A stretch of 64,000 nucleotides of DNA from the NCBI GenBank assembly GCA_036489395.1, contig DASXFW010000404.1, forward strand, positions 1 through 64,000, in the 5' to 3' direction. Under the pieces are notes generated by a model. The model made no database searches. It was not told the DNA's origin and saw only the letters and a list, made by a program, of their open reading frames with translations. Numbering within the stretch: the first letter of the stretch is position 1; each line of letters begins with the position of its first letter. Made by a program: the position numbers and the translations under genes. The stretch comes from JASHVB01 sp036489395 (GTDB lineage Bacteria > Pseudomonadota > Alphaproteobacteria > Acetobacterales > Acetobacteraceae). Below are positions 28,301 to 36,584 of the stretch, one piece after another.

Positions 28301-28441
28301 ATGCTGGGCGAGGCGGGGAAGTCCTTGCCGCCGGAAATCGCCCACCCGTTCTTCTGGGCACCGTTCGCGGTGATCGGCGAGGGCGGCGCGAAGGTGGTGA
28401 CCGCGCAGGCCGAGACGGGCGTGCGGTTGGCCGGGCAGTAG
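25346..28441 (+). CDS. TPR/CHAT-domain lipoprotein (predicted caspase-like cysteine protease)
   Basis: A 1031-residue protein. It starts with a lipoprotein signal whose lipobox is LSAC (Cys at about residue 20), with Asn at +2, which does not signal inner-membrane retention. A Cys-containing N-domain (residues 50-165) comes next, then helical TPR-like repeats (about 195-530), a coiled coil (about 550-615, ending QIQDTRTQLQDAESSL), and a C-terminal CHAT protease domain from about 650. The catalytic dyad is visible: His864 in LHFATHALL and Cys915 in ILSACNSGG. CHAT domains are relatives of separase and caspases. The ATG at 25346 has AAGGAG in front and lies 5 bases past the tpsA stop, so it is the third gene of the operon. 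Processing or surface control of TpsA is a reasonable inference. Direct evidence is absent. Confidence 0.9.
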   Translation: MRLPLAASLLASLLLPLSACNSPPPSDYVHGVSGAKPVAQVSIGKNSVGESCTQSAGQGQAADIYCGTWQEPSARVRAGTAGNGGSLAQLATSSPWRAGIDTRFHCDPPAATTILGGNPAELMQCTRLIGGWAHVAMVAQVGGTVWYADGVLPAAQVMERSVGVLAGVIKADSAPVSSAADALLASRLAAQAFSSGDVGQYDTLMAAGTRANLADNPAAAEQAFRAALAIQQKALGKDNPNTATPLMSLALELSDEGRFAEAEGLFADAEKLVAKSVDPTALARLYHYRGLDAMNQGKLEPALQLLIQADALYAADVPEGALKAKPAPAGVDRFMRTAGRMGDLMPNEELLTDPRAQTALLGLIEVRRNRAVLLRVLNHPKQADAMLTSATDLAEGNGLARPLLTARLYRTSAITAASQGQYSEALADLQQSADAFDRSLPGSKPLADTYLLHARELVRTGKIAEALPLCRSAVQTLSQLKAGTTPVLMAACLDVYAHEADAQTARRQELLAEMFTASQLAQGSVTSQQIAQASATLAENARDPKVGDAIRKERDLKGKLDNLYSQRDDLQQLQKQGAATPELTARATALDKQIQDTRTQLQDAESSLQAAAPNYGQLVQEVASASDVFKALHPNEAFASISLSDRDGWVFLLRGKTIDVSRIPAGITAIAGLVHEIREGIELTTAGLPTFDIAGAQKLYQLTLGGVAKDLKGATALVVAPTGPLLSLPFEVMLTGPAQQTALATAPWLVQQFTITHVPAPSNFVSLRKIAGGSRATKPWFGFGDFHPVTLNQAEASFPGTTCSDSAQLLSGLPLLPFATKELAAARDILGANAGDELLGPAFTTPAVLNTPLKQYRILHFATHALLPTDLRCQTEPAIVTSAPSGATNASGALLTSSDVVKLNLDADLIILSACNSGGPGGTTAGESLSGLARAFFYAGARALLVTHWSVNDQVAAYLVADTLRRIRDNPALGVAGALRNAQLAMLGEAGKSLPPEIAHPFFWAPFAVIGEGGAKVVTAQAETGVRLAGQ

Positions 28442-28450
28442 GCCGGCAAG

Positions 28451-28559
28451 TTCCCCCTCCCCTTGAGGGAGGGGGTTAGGGGGAAGGGTGCGTACAGCCG
28501 CGGTCGTCTCGGATGCAGGCACCCCTCCCCCTAACCCCCTCCCTCAAGGGGAGGGGGAA
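28451..28559. repeat. Dispersed C-rich hairpin repeat, copy 2 (family A), likely terminator of the TPS operon
   Basis: Two arms of about 38 bases (28451-28488 and 28522-28559) are inverted copies with one mismatch, starting TTCCCCCTCCCCTTGAGGG. The GGGTGCGTACA core motif is shared with copies at 1230, 35163 and 45053. Its position 10 bases after the CHAT stop suits a transcript end. Confidence 0.85.
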
Positions 28560-28601
28560 GCCTTGGCCTTCCAGCGCCTTCCATTACGTTCGATCGCCTA
28601 A

Positions 28602-28642
28602 TATATCGATCGATTGACATAGCATATCGAGCGATATAGATG
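28602..28642 (+). promoter_or_regulatory. Promoter with overlapping TetR-type operator for the efflux operon
   Basis: The inverted repeat TATATCGATCGAT (28602-28614) and ATCGAGCGATATA (28626-28638) matches with one mismatch around an 11-base spacer. A consensus -35 TTGACA (28614-28619) lies inside the spacer edge. Possible -10 hexamers are TATAGA at 28635 (15-base spacing) or TAGATG at 28637 (17-base spacing). The operator would block RNA polymerase, the usual autorepression layout of TetR regulators. The regulator start at 28650 leaves almost no leader. Confidence 0.75.
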
Positions 28643-28649
28643 CCGCCGG

Positions 28650-29363
28650 ATGCTCGAACCCGGCTCCGCCCCGATCTCCCTCGACCGGCCCCGCCCCGCC
28701 GCCCAGCTCCGCGGCGAGGAAACCCGCCAGCGCATCCTGCGCGCCGCCCTGCAGGTCTTCGCCGCCGAGGGCTACGACGGTGCCAGCACGCGCGTCCTTG
28801 CCCAAACCGCCGGCGTCAACCTCCCTGCTATCCAATACTACTTCGGCAGCAAGGAAGGCCTCTATCGCGCGGTCATCGATCACATCGGCGAGACCGTCGA
28901 ATCCCGCATCGCCCCGGTGACCGAGCAAATCCGCAACGCCCTGGCGCAGCGCGAGCCATCCCGTCGTGAATTGCTGGATCTGTTGTGCCGGATGCTGGAC
29001 GCTTTCGTGGCCCTGGTCACCGACCAGACCAGCCCCGATTGGGAAAGCCGTGCCCTGTTCTTTGCCCGCGCCGAAATCGAGCCGCAGATCGCGCTGGAAT
29101 CGCTGCATCGCCGCGTGATGCGGCAGATCGTCGAGCCCTGTGCGCTGCTGATCGGCCGCCTTACCGGCCAGCCCCCGGACGCCGAGCAAACATTGCTGCG
29201 CACGGTCGCGATGCTTGGCCAGGTCTCGATCTTCTGCAATCGCAAGGCGCACCAGGTGCTGGGCTGGCAGGAACTCGACCAGGAACGGGTCCGCACCATC
29301 CAGAGCATCGTGCGGGAACACTCGCGTGCGATTTTCCGCAATATCAAAGGCGCGGCGCGATGA
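28650..29363 (+). CDS. TetR/AcrR-family repressor with CecR-like C-terminal domain
   Basis: A 237-residue regulator. The helix-turn-helix lies at residues 20-65 (TRQRILRAALQVFAAEGYDG, then VNLPAIQYYFGSKEGLYRAV). The C-terminal ligand domain resembles the CecR/YbiH type (ALFFARAEIEPQIALESLHR near residue 130). It is first in an operon with an outer-membrane channel, adaptor and RND pump, so it most likely senses a pump substrate. A well-formed operator overlaps its promoter directly upstream. The start codon lies only about 10 bases beyond the candidate -10, suggesting a leaderless or very short leader. Its TGA overlaps the ATG of the next gene (ATGA). Confidence 0.9.
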   Translation: MLEPGSAPISLDRPRPAAQLRGEETRQRILRAALQVFAAEGYDGASTRVLAQTAGVNLPAIQYYFGSKEGLYRAVIDHIGETVESRIAPVTEQIRNALAQREPSRRELLDLLCRMLDAFVALVTDQTSPDWESRALFFARAEIEPQIALESLHRRVMRQIVEPCALLIGRLTGQPPDAEQTLLRTVAMLGQVSIFCNRKAHQVLGWQELDQERVRTIQSIVREHSRAIFRNIKGAAR

Positions 29364-30871
29364 TTCGCATCCGGTTGGTGATGATCGTACCGCTGTTGCT
29401 CGCCGGCTGTGCCGTGGGCCCGGACTTCAATGCGCCCGCCACGCCAAAAGACGCAGGCTATACCAGCGGGCCATCGCCGACGCAGACCGCGTCCAGCCCA
29501 GTGGTGGGCGGCCACGCACAATTCTTCCGCCCCGGCGCCGAACTGACCGGCGAATGGTGGACCTTGTTCCACTCCACATCCTTGGACCGGATGATCGCCG
29601 ACGCACTGCGTGCCAATCCGGACCTCGCGGCGGCGCAAGCGGCACTGCGCGAGGCCAACGAGAACGTCTATGCCGAGCAAGGCGCGCTGTTCCCGACAGT
29701 CGGCGTCAACTTCCAGCCGGAGCGTGCACGCATCTCCGGCGCGGAATTCGGTGAACCGAACCTGAGCCAGACGCTCAGCCTCGTGACTGCCGGCGTGAAC
29801 GTATCGTATGCGCCCGACGTGTTCGGCGGCGTGCGGCGACAGGTCGAATCGCTGGCGGCGCAAGCGGATTACCAGCGCTTCCAACTTGAAGCGACGTACC
29901 TGACGCTGACCTCCAATCTTGTCGTCGCGGCCGTGCAGGAGGCGTCGCTGCGCGGACAGATCCAGGCGACAAACGACATCATCGGGCTGCAGACGCAACA
30001 GCTTGGCGTGGTACAGCGGCAGTTCGAACTGGGCGGCGCGGCGAAATCCGACGTGCTGTCGCAGCAGGCAACGCTGACCTCGACCGAGGCCACATTGCCG
30101 CCGTTGCAAAAACAATTGGCGCAAACGCGCGACCAGCTCGCCGCGTTGCTCGGACGCTTCCCGAACCAGCAGCCGAGTGCGCGGTTCGAACTTACCAGCC
30201 TGCAACTGCCGACCGACCTGCCGCTCAGCCTGCCGTCGCAGCTTGTCGCGCAGCGGCCCGATATCCGCGCCGCCGAAGCAACACTGCACGCCGCCAGCGC
30301 CAATGTCGGCGTCGCCATCGCCAACCAGCTGCCGCAGTTCACCATCAGCGGTCAGTATGGCTACGAGGCGCTTGGCTTCACCAATCTGTTCTCGCCCGCC
30401 AGTGCCATCTGGAGCATCGTCGGCGGCGTCACGCAAAAATTGTTCGATGCCGGCCAGTTGCTGCACAAGAAGCGCGCCGCGGTCGCGGCATTCGACCAGG
30501 CGGCGGCGCAATACCGCAGCACGGTCGTCAAGGCGTTCCAGAATGTCGCCGACGCGCTGCATGCCCTGCAATCCGATGCCGACGCGCTGCGCGCGCAGGC
30601 AACCGCAGAGCAAACATCGGCCGCCAGCCTTGACCTCGCGCGCGAACAATACCGATTGGGCGCGATTGCCTACCTGACGCTGGCGGACGCCGAGCGCAGC
30701 TACCAGCAGGCCCACATCAACCTGGTGCAGGCACAAGCCAACCGCTTCGCCGACACCGCCGCGTTGTTCCAGGCGCTGGGCGGCGGCTGGTGGCACCGCA
30801 ACGACGTTTCCCCCGCCGCGATCGGCACGCCCGACCGCGTTGGACTTTCGCTCTCGGCCACGCAGCACTGA
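29360..30871 (+). CDS. RND efflux outer-membrane channel (OprM/NodT family lipoprotein)
   Basis: A 503-residue TolC-like trimeric channel protein. It begins with a lipoprotein signal (lipobox LLAGC, Cys at residue 16, followed by AVGPDF, the classic start of NodT-family channels). Two internally repeated outer-membrane-factor domains follow, with typical motifs such as NPDLAAAQAALREANENV, then RPDIRAAEATLHAASANVGV. The start overlaps the tetR stop by 4 bases, so it is translationally coupled. It would connect the pump in this operon to the outside. Confidence 0.93.
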   Translation: MIRIRLVMIVPLLLAGCAVGPDFNAPATPKDAGYTSGPSPTQTASSPVVGGHAQFFRPGAELTGEWWTLFHSTSLDRMIADALRANPDLAAAQAALREANENVYAEQGALFPTVGVNFQPERARISGAEFGEPNLSQTLSLVTAGVNVSYAPDVFGGVRRQVESLAAQADYQRFQLEATYLTLTSNLVVAAVQEASLRGQIQATNDIIGLQTQQLGVVQRQFELGGAAKSDVLSQQATLTSTEATLPPLQKQLAQTRDQLAALLGRFPNQQPSARFELTSLQLPTDLPLSLPSQLVAQRPDIRAAEATLHAASANVGVAIANQLPQFTISGQYGYEALGFTNLFSPASAIWSIVGGVTQKLFDAGQLLHKKRAAVAAFDQAAAQYRSTVVKAFQNVADALHALQSDADALRAQATAEQTSAASLDLAREQYRLGAIAYLTLADAERSYQQAHINLVQAQANRFADTAALFQALGGGWWHRNDVSPAAIGTPDRVGLSLSATQH

Positions 30872-30885
30872 CGGAGATCGCGACC

Positions 30886-32016
30886 ATGATCAAACGCATG
30901 ATCATCATGCTGATCGCTGTTGCCATTGTGCTTGGCCTCGTGTTCGGGTTCCAGGCCTTCAAGGCGGGCATGATCAAGAAGGTGATGGCCTCGCTGGCCA
31001 ATCCGCCGCAGACGGTCTCGACCATCAAGGCTGGCTATGCCGACTGGCAGCCGTCGATTTCCGCCGTCGGCAGCCTGCGCGCGGTGAATGGAGCCGACCT
31101 GTCGCTGGAGCTGGCGGGCATCGTCAGCGAGATCGACTTCAAGTCCGGCGACGACGTGGAGGCCGGCCAGGTGCTGCTGCGGCTGCGCGCCGACGATGAC
31201 ATCGCCAGGCTGCACGCGTTGCAGGCGACCGCGGCGCTGGCGCAGATCAACTACGATCGCGACCGCAAGCAGTTGGCCGCGCAGGCGGTCAGCCGCGCCG
31301 TTGTCGATGCCGATGCGGCAACCTTGAAGAACGACGCGGCGCAGGTCGCGGCGCAGCAGGCGACCGTGGACCAGAAGATTCTGCGCGCGCCGTTTGCCGG
31401 CCACCTGGGCATTCGTGCCGTCGATCTGGGCCAGTACCTCGCGGCGGGCACCCAGGTGGTGACGCTGCAGGCATTGGATCCGCTGTACGCCGATTTCTAT
31501 CTGCCGCAACAGGCGATTGCGCACCTGAAGGTCGGACAGGGGGTCACGGTGCACGTCGATACCTATCCGGGCGTGGACTTCCCCGGCAAGATCAGTGCGA
31601 TCAATCCGCAGGTGGATACCAGCTCGCGCAACGTGCAGGTGCGGGCGACCCTGGCCAATCCCGATCACCGGCTGCTGCCGGGCATGTTCGCCACGCTGGA
31701 CATCGACACCGGAGCGCAGCAGCGGCTGATCACCCTGCCGCAGACCGCGATCGCGTACGCCTCCTACGGCGACACGGTCTTCCTTGTGCTGGGCAAGGGC
31801 AGCAATGCGCAGGGCCGGCCGAACCTGATCGCGCAGCAGACCTTCGTCACGACAGGTGCGACGCGCGGCGACCAGGTCGCGGTGCTGAAGGGCGTCAACG
31901 AGGGCGACATGGTGGTGACCGCCGGGCAGATCAAGCTGCACAACGGCGTGCCGCTGGTGATCAACAACAGCGTGCAGCCAAGCGACAATCCCAACCCGCA
32001 CGTGCCGAACGAGTGA
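30886..32016 (+). CDS. RND efflux periplasmic adaptor (membrane fusion protein)
   Basis: A 376-residue HlyD/AcrA-type adaptor. It has one N-terminal membrane anchor (MIIMLIAVAIVLGLVFGF), a lipoyl/barrel-sandwich part split around a short coiled coil (ARLHALQATAALAQINYDRD region, residues 105-150), a beta-barrel and a membrane-proximal domain. The motif ILRAPFAGHLGIRAVDLGQY near residue 165 is characteristic of MexH/MdtA-type adaptors. It is uncleaved rather than a lipoprotein. The gene lies between the channel and pump genes, 14 and 16 bases from its neighbours. Confidence 0.92.
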   Translation: MIKRMIIMLIAVAIVLGLVFGFQAFKAGMIKKVMASLANPPQTVSTIKAGYADWQPSISAVGSLRAVNGADLSLELAGIVSEIDFKSGDDVEAGQVLLRLRADDDIARLHALQATAALAQINYDRDRKQLAAQAVSRAVVDADAATLKNDAAQVAAQQATVDQKILRAPFAGHLGIRAVDLGQYLAAGTQVVTLQALDPLYADFYLPQQAIAHLKVGQGVTVHVDTYPGVDFPGKISAINPQVDTSSRNVQVRATLANPDHRLLPGMFATLDIDTGAQQRLITLPQTAIAYASYGDTVFLVLGKGSNAQGRPNLIAQQTFVTTGATRGDQVAVLKGVNEGDMVVTAGQIKLHNGVPLVINNSVQPSDNPNPHVPNE

Positions 32017-32032
32017 CGGGGGAGCACCCAGC

Positions 32033-35000
32033 ATGAAGTTCACCGACATCTTCATCCGCCGCCCGGTGCTCGCGACGGTGGTCAGCCTGATGATCCTGGT
32101 GCTGGGCATGCGCTCGCTCAACTCGCTGCCGATTCTGCAATATCCGCGCACCGAGAATGCGGTGATCACCGTCACCACCACGATGTATGGCGCCGATCCG
32201 GCGGTGGTGGCGGGGTTCATCACCACGCCGCTGGAGAATGCGATCGCGCAGGCCAACGGCATCGACTACATGACGTCGAACAGTCAGAGCGGGGCGAGCA
32301 CGATCAGTGTGAATTTGCGGTTGAATTATGATGCGGACAAGGCGCTGACGGAGATCACGTCGAAGATCAGCTCCGTGTTGAATCAATTGCCGGCGGGTTC
32401 GCAGCAGCCGATCCTGTCGCTGACGGTCGGGCAGACCATCGATGCGATGTATATCGGCTTCTATAGCGACGTGATGGCGCCGAACCAGGTGACCGACTAC
32501 CTGGTGCGCGCGGTGCAGCCGAAGCTGCAGGCCGTGCCAGGCGTGCAGACGGCGGAGCTGCTGGGCGGCAAGAATTACGCGCTGCGCGCCTGGCTCGATC
32601 CGCAGAAGCTGGCCGCCTATGGGCTGACCGCCACCGACGTGTCGCAGGCCCTGGCGAACAACGACTACATCTCCGGACTTGGCAACACCAAAGGGCAGAT
32701 GGTGCAGGTCAACCTGTCCGCCTCGACCGATCTGCATTCGCTGGACGACTTCCGCAATCTGCAGCTCAAGCAGGTGGACGGCGCAATCATCCGGCTGAAG
32801 GACGTGGCGAACGTCTCGCTCGGCTTCGACGATTACGAAGGGCAGGTAAGCTTCGACGGCAAGCGCGCGGTGTATATCGGCGTTCAGGTCGCGCCGGGCG
32901 CCAATCTGCTGGATGTGATCAAGGGCGTGCGCGACGTGTTCCCGTCAATCCAGGCGCAGTTCCCGCACGGGCTGACGGGAACGATCGTGTATGACTCCAC
33001 CAAGTTCGTGGACAGCTCGATCCACGAGGTGATCTCGACATTGATCGAGGCGGTGCTGATCGTCACCCTGGTGGTGTTCGTGTTCCTGGGATCGCCGCGC
33101 TCGGTGCTGATCCCGGTGATCGCGATACCGCTGTCGCTCGTCGGCACGTTCACCATGATGCTGATGTTCGGCTTCTCCATCAATCTGCTGACGCTGCTGG
33201 CCCTGGTGCTGGCGATCGGCCTGGTGGTGGACGATGCGATCATCGTGGTGGAGAACGTCAACCGCCACCTGGAAGAAGGCGTGCGACCAATTCCCGCCGC
33301 CATCATGGCGGCGCGCGAGCTCGGCGGACCGATCATCGCGATGACCGTCGTGCTGATCGCGGTGTATATCCCGATCGGCTTCCAGGGCGGCCTGACCGGC
33401 GCGTTGTTCACTGAGTTCGCCTTCACGCTGGTCGGCACCGTCACGGTGTCCGCGGTCATCGCGCTCACCCTGTCGCCGATGATGTGCTCGCGCTTCCTTC
33501 GGCCGCACACCTCGGACCGCAGCGGCTGGGAGGCGCGGCTGGTGGACTTCATCGACCGCCGCTTCAGTTCGGTGCACCGCTGGTATGAACGCCGGCTGCA
33601 CAACAGCCTGAACTTCCGTCCGGTCACGCTGGTGTTCGCCGCGATCGTGCTGGGCAGCATCTTCTTCCTCTACACCAGCGCGACCAGCGAACTGGCGCCG
33701 CAGGAAGATCAGGGCGTCATCATCGCCGTCTCCACCGCCGCACCCAACTCCACGCTGCAGCAGCGGGAGATGTACGACGCGCAGATCAACCAGGCGTTCC
33801 GCAATTTCCCCGAAACCGACCACGTGTTCCAACTCGACGTGCCGGGCCAGAACATCGCCGGCCTCGTGACGAAGCCGTGGGATGAGCGCACGCGCACCAC
33901 CAACCAGATGCAGCCATTGGTGCAGCAGGCGCTCGGCCACATCGCCGGGCTGCGCACGGTCGCGTTCCAGCCGCCGCCGTTGCCGGGTTCGAACGGCCTG
34001 CCGATCCAGTTCGTCATCGGCACGACGCAGCCATTCGGTCCGCTGAACACCGTCGCGCAGCAATTCCTGCAGACCGCGGTGAAGAGCGGGCTGTTCATTT
34101 TCCTCAATTCCGACCTGCGCATCGATGCGCCGCAAACGACGGTGGGGATCGACCGGCAAAAGGCCGCTCTGCTCGGTCTTAAAATGAGCGACATCGGCGC
34201 CGCGATGAGCTCGCTGTTGGGCGGCGGCTACGTCAATTACTTCAGCCTGTCGGGGCGCTCGTACAAAGTGATCCCGCAGGTGCAGCAGCGCTTCCGACTC
34301 AACACCGATCAGTTGTTGAATTACTACATCCGTACCGCCACCGGGCAGGAGGTGCCGCTTTCCACCGTCGCGCACATTGAGACGACGACGGTACCGGAGG
34401 CACTGAACCACTTCCAGCAGCTCAACTCGGCGACGATCCAGGGCGTGCCCGCGCCGGGCGTCGCGCTGGGAACCGCGGTGGACTACCTGACGAAGCTCGC
34501 GAAGGAAACGCTCCCGCAGGGCTACACGATCGACTATGGCGGCCTGTCGCGGCAGTACGTGCAGGAATCCAGCGGCTTCCTCGGCACATTCGGGTTCGCG
34601 CTGATCATCATCTTCCTGGCGCTCGCGGCATTGTTCGAAAGCTTCCGCGACCCGCTGATCATCCTGATCTCGGTGCCGATGTCGATCGCTGGCGCCATGC
34701 TGTTCGTCAGCACCGGCATCGGCGGGGCCACGCTGAACATCTATACCGAGGTCGGGCTGATCACCCTGATGGGCCTGATCAGCAAGCACGGCATCCTGAT
34801 CGTCGAATTCGCCAACGAGCTTCAAAAGCAAGGAAGGACCAAGCGCGCCGCGATCGAGATGGCCGCCGGCATCCGGCTGCGGCCGATCCTGATGACCACC
34901 GCGGCGATGGTGCTGGGCGTGATCCCACTGCTGACGGCCAGTGGCGCCGGTGCCGTGTCACGCTTCGACATGGGCCTGGTGATCGCCAGCGGCCTGACCG

Positions 35001-35131
35001 TCGGCACCCTGTTCACATTGTTCGTCGTGCCGGCGGTTTACATGCTGCTGGCGGCGGATCACTCGCAGCACGTGGCGGAGGATGTGGCGGAATCGCACAC
35101 GGCGGAAGTGCCGGTGCTGGGAGCGGAATAA
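32033..35131 (+). CDS. RND multidrug efflux pump (AcrB/MexB superfamily)
   Basis: A 1032-residue inner-membrane proton antiporter of the hydrophobe/amphiphile efflux class. It has two repeats of six membrane helices with large periplasmic loops. The TM4 acidic pair needed for proton coupling is visible in GLVVDDAIIVVENVNRHLEE (about residue 400). FIRRPVLATVVSLMILVLGM is the usual N-terminus and GLISKHGILIVEFANE the second-half equivalent (about 925). A GGGGGAG ribosome site precedes the ATG. The substrate is unknown. The operon lacks a second pump subunit, so it should work as a homotrimer. A family A hairpin follows at the 3' end. Confidence 0.95.
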   Translation: MKFTDIFIRRPVLATVVSLMILVLGMRSLNSLPILQYPRTENAVITVTTTMYGADPAVVAGFITTPLENAIAQANGIDYMTSNSQSGASTISVNLRLNYDADKALTEITSKISSVLNQLPAGSQQPILSLTVGQTIDAMYIGFYSDVMAPNQVTDYLVRAVQPKLQAVPGVQTAELLGGKNYALRAWLDPQKLAAYGLTATDVSQALANNDYISGLGNTKGQMVQVNLSASTDLHSLDDFRNLQLKQVDGAIIRLKDVANVSLGFDDYEGQVSFDGKRAVYIGVQVAPGANLLDVIKGVRDVFPSIQAQFPHGLTGTIVYDSTKFVDSSIHEVISTLIEAVLIVTLVVFVFLGSPRSVLIPVIAIPLSLVGTFTMMLMFGFSINLLTLLALVLAIGLVVDDAIIVVENVNRHLEEGVRPIPAAIMAARELGGPIIAMTVVLIAVYIPIGFQGGLTGALFTEFAFTLVGTVTVSAVIALTLSPMMCSRFLRPHTSDRSGWEARLVDFIDRRFSSVHRWYERRLHNSLNFRPVTLVFAAIVLGSIFFLYTSATSELAPQEDQGVIIAVSTAAPNSTLQQREMYDAQINQAFRNFPETDHVFQLDVPGQNIAGLVTKPWDERTRTTNQMQPLVQQALGHIAGLRTVAFQPPPLPGSNGLPIQFVIGTTQPFGPLNTVAQQFLQTAVKSGLFIFLNSDLRIDAPQTTVGIDRQKAALLGLKMSDIGAAMSSLLGGGYVNYFSLSGRSYKVIPQVQQRFRLNTDQLLNYYIRTATGQEVPLSTVAHIETTTVPEALNHFQQLNSATIQGVPAPGVALGTAVDYLTKLAKETLPQGYTIDYGGLSRQYVQESSGFLGTFGFALIIIFLALAALFESFRDPLIILISVPMSIAGAMLFVSTGIGGATLNIYTEVGLITLMGLISKHGILIVEFANELQKQGRTKRAAIEMAAGIRLRPILMTTAAMVLGVIPLLTASGAGAVSRFDMGLVIASGLTVGTLFTLFVVPAVYMLLAADHSQHVAEDVAESHTAEVPVLGAE

Positions 35132-35162
35132 AGTCAGGAGAGACAAAGAGTAAAGACAGAAT

Positions 35163-35288
35163 CCCCCCTCCCCTTGAGGGAGGGGGTCAGGGGGGAGGGG
35201 TGCGTACTTCCGAGATACTGCGGCAGTACGCACCCCTCCCCCTGCCCTTGACCCCTCCCCCTACCCCCTCCCTCAAGGGGAGGGGGAG
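35163..35288. repeat. Dispersed C-rich hairpin repeat, copy 3 (family A), between convergent genes
   Basis: The left arm begins CCCCCCTCCCCTTGAGGGAG and the right arm is its complement ending near 35288, with an additional inner pair around GTGCGTACTTCC and GCAGTACGCAC. The right side has an internal duplication (CCCTTGACCCCTCCCC). It sits between the RND pump and the response regulator. Confidence 0.85.
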
Positions 35289-35308
35289 CCTTAACCGCAG
35301 CTTCGCGG

Positions 35309-35707
35309 CTACTCCGGCAGCGCCGTCGCGTCCGTCAGCCAGGCTTGCAGGTCGTCGGGGTTGATCGGTTTGGCCAGGAACGTGAACCCATGTTCCCGCG
35401 CCGCGGCGCTGGAGCTTCGCCCGTGGCTGGCCGACATGATGACCGTCGGGATTGGCCGGCTTGCCGAAGCCGCGATATCGCGCGCCACATCGACGCCGGT
35501 CTCGCCATTGCCGAGATTGAAGTCGGCGATGATCGCCGCGACCTCGACATCCTCCTGTTCGAGCGCGTCGAACACGCCGGCGCGCGAGCGCCCGGCGACG
35601 ACGCGATATCCCCAGTCGCGCAGCAGCACCTCCTGGCCGAAGCGAACCAGCGGATCGTCTTCAAGAAGAACGATGCAGGGCGTCACTGCGGGGTTCATGA
35701 ACAGCAT
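35309..35707 (-). CDS. Single-domain response regulator (CheY-like receiver)
   Basis: A stand-alone receiver of about 132 residues with all phosphorylation-site residues: acidic pair E16-D17-D18 (LLEDDPLVRFG), phospho-acceptor D62 in IIADFNLG, the Ser of VIMSAS, and Lys in LAKPINPDDL. There is no output domain, so it acts by protein contact, like FixJ-type receivers paired with hybrid kinases. No kinase gene is nearby. The start is ambiguous among ATGs at 35728, 35707 and 35698; 35707 has an AGGA close upstream. Confidence 0.85.
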   Translation of the reverse strand: MLFMNPAVTPCIVLLEDDPLVRFGQEVLLRDWGYRVVAGRSRAGVFDALEQEDVEVAAIIADFNLGNGETGVDVARDIAASASRPIPTVIMSASHGRSSSAAAREHGFTFLAKPINPDDLQAWLTDATALPE

Positions 35708-36016
35708 CGTCCTGTATTCTCCGAACATGGGTTCAGCACGCGGTTGGGAAACATGGTGTCTCCAGGCGGAGATTACAGGATCAGAGGTGTACTGTTAGTT
35801 TCCATGCAGGCCGTTGACTGCCTCGACGATGTCGCACCGTAGCGACGCACTGTGAACACTGACGGCAACTGCGCAATCTGGCGGGGGCCGTTGCTGAGTC
35901 AATTCAGGCCGGACGGACTAGTCCATACGGCCGCATCCGTCCGGATGACTGGCCACCGCGCCTGTTGCAGGTCATTTAACCGCTCTCAAATCGATTGCAG
36001 ACCAAGGGCGCGCATC
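35708..36016. other. Intergenic gap between divergent genes
   Basis: About 310 bases between the response regulator and a small hypothetical gene. It should hold promoters for both. I see no clear promoter pair or repeat. A short palindrome GGACGGACTAGTCC lies near 35912. Confidence 0.4.
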
Positions 36017-36268
36017 ATGGCCGTCGATCCCACAGCATTGGCAAGAAAAGCGCTGGGTCTTCCATCCAGGGACAAGATCTTCGGCGAGGCCTTCACCGCC
36101 GCGCGGGCCGGCTATTCGGACGTCGCATGGGAATCACTGGCCCCGTGGGAGCGGACCGAGGCGATTTATCGAGAGATGCGGCGCCTCGACCACGACCAGG
36201 CCCGTCGCCCTTCCGCCGGCAGCGGCCATCGGCGCCTCAAGCTGGTAGTCCAGGCTCCTGCCGACTGA
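36017..36268 (+). CDS. Small hypothetical protein, 83 residues
   Basis: The frame starts at ATG 36017 with AAGGG 8 bases upstream. It encodes a soluble, helix-rich, charged protein (ALARKALGLPSRDKIFGEAF, then SLAPWERTEAIYREM). No signal peptide or membrane segment is seen, and no family is recognised. An upstream extension of the frame exists but lacks a ribosome site. Confidence 0.55.
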   Translation: MAVDPTALARKALGLPSRDKIFGEAFTAARAGYSDVAWESLAPWERTEAIYREMRRLDHDQARRPSAGSGHRRLKLVVQAPAD

Positions 36269-36356
36269 CGCGCATCCCGGATCGGCGCCACGCAAACCCG
36301 GTTGAGTACCGTTTCGCTGGGTGCAATTTTGTCCGATCCGTGCCATATTGTGCCGC

Positions 36357-36560
36357 ATGGCACTCCCGCTCTTCCAGGTGATCCGGCAGCCGAAAGGATC
36401 GTACAGCGTCGATATGACCACGCCGGATGGGCGACGCAAAACAGTCTCGGGATTCGCGACCGAGCACGAAGCCACGGCGTGGGTCGTGCAGATGGAGCGT
36501 GCGATGCAGGAGAACGATCCACGCTTCCGCCTGCCGCCCCGCGACAAGGGACGGCACTGA
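36357..36560 (+). CDS. Small hypothetical protein, 67 residues
   Basis: Short protein starting MALPLFQVIRQPKGSYSVDM, with two or three strands followed by the helix HEATAWVVQMERAMQEN. The pattern resembles small uncharacterised alphaproteobacterial proteins that handle a modified-amino-acid or DNA-binding-like strand region, but no function is assignable. The basic C-terminus ends RDKGRH. It ends 24 bases before the convergent DUF2889 gene. Confidence 0.55.
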   Translation: MALPLFQVIRQPKGSYSVDMTTPDGRRKTVSGFATEHEATAWVVQMERAMQENDPRFRLPPRDKGRH

Positions 36561-36584
36561 TCGGTGCCGCATTGAGCGGCGGCG

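Noticed and set aside
28451..28559. Intrinsic terminators with U-runs at the C-rich hairpins
   Set aside because: The stems are strong but no clear T-run follows, so they were called repeats that may act as transcript ends and not classic intrinsic terminators.
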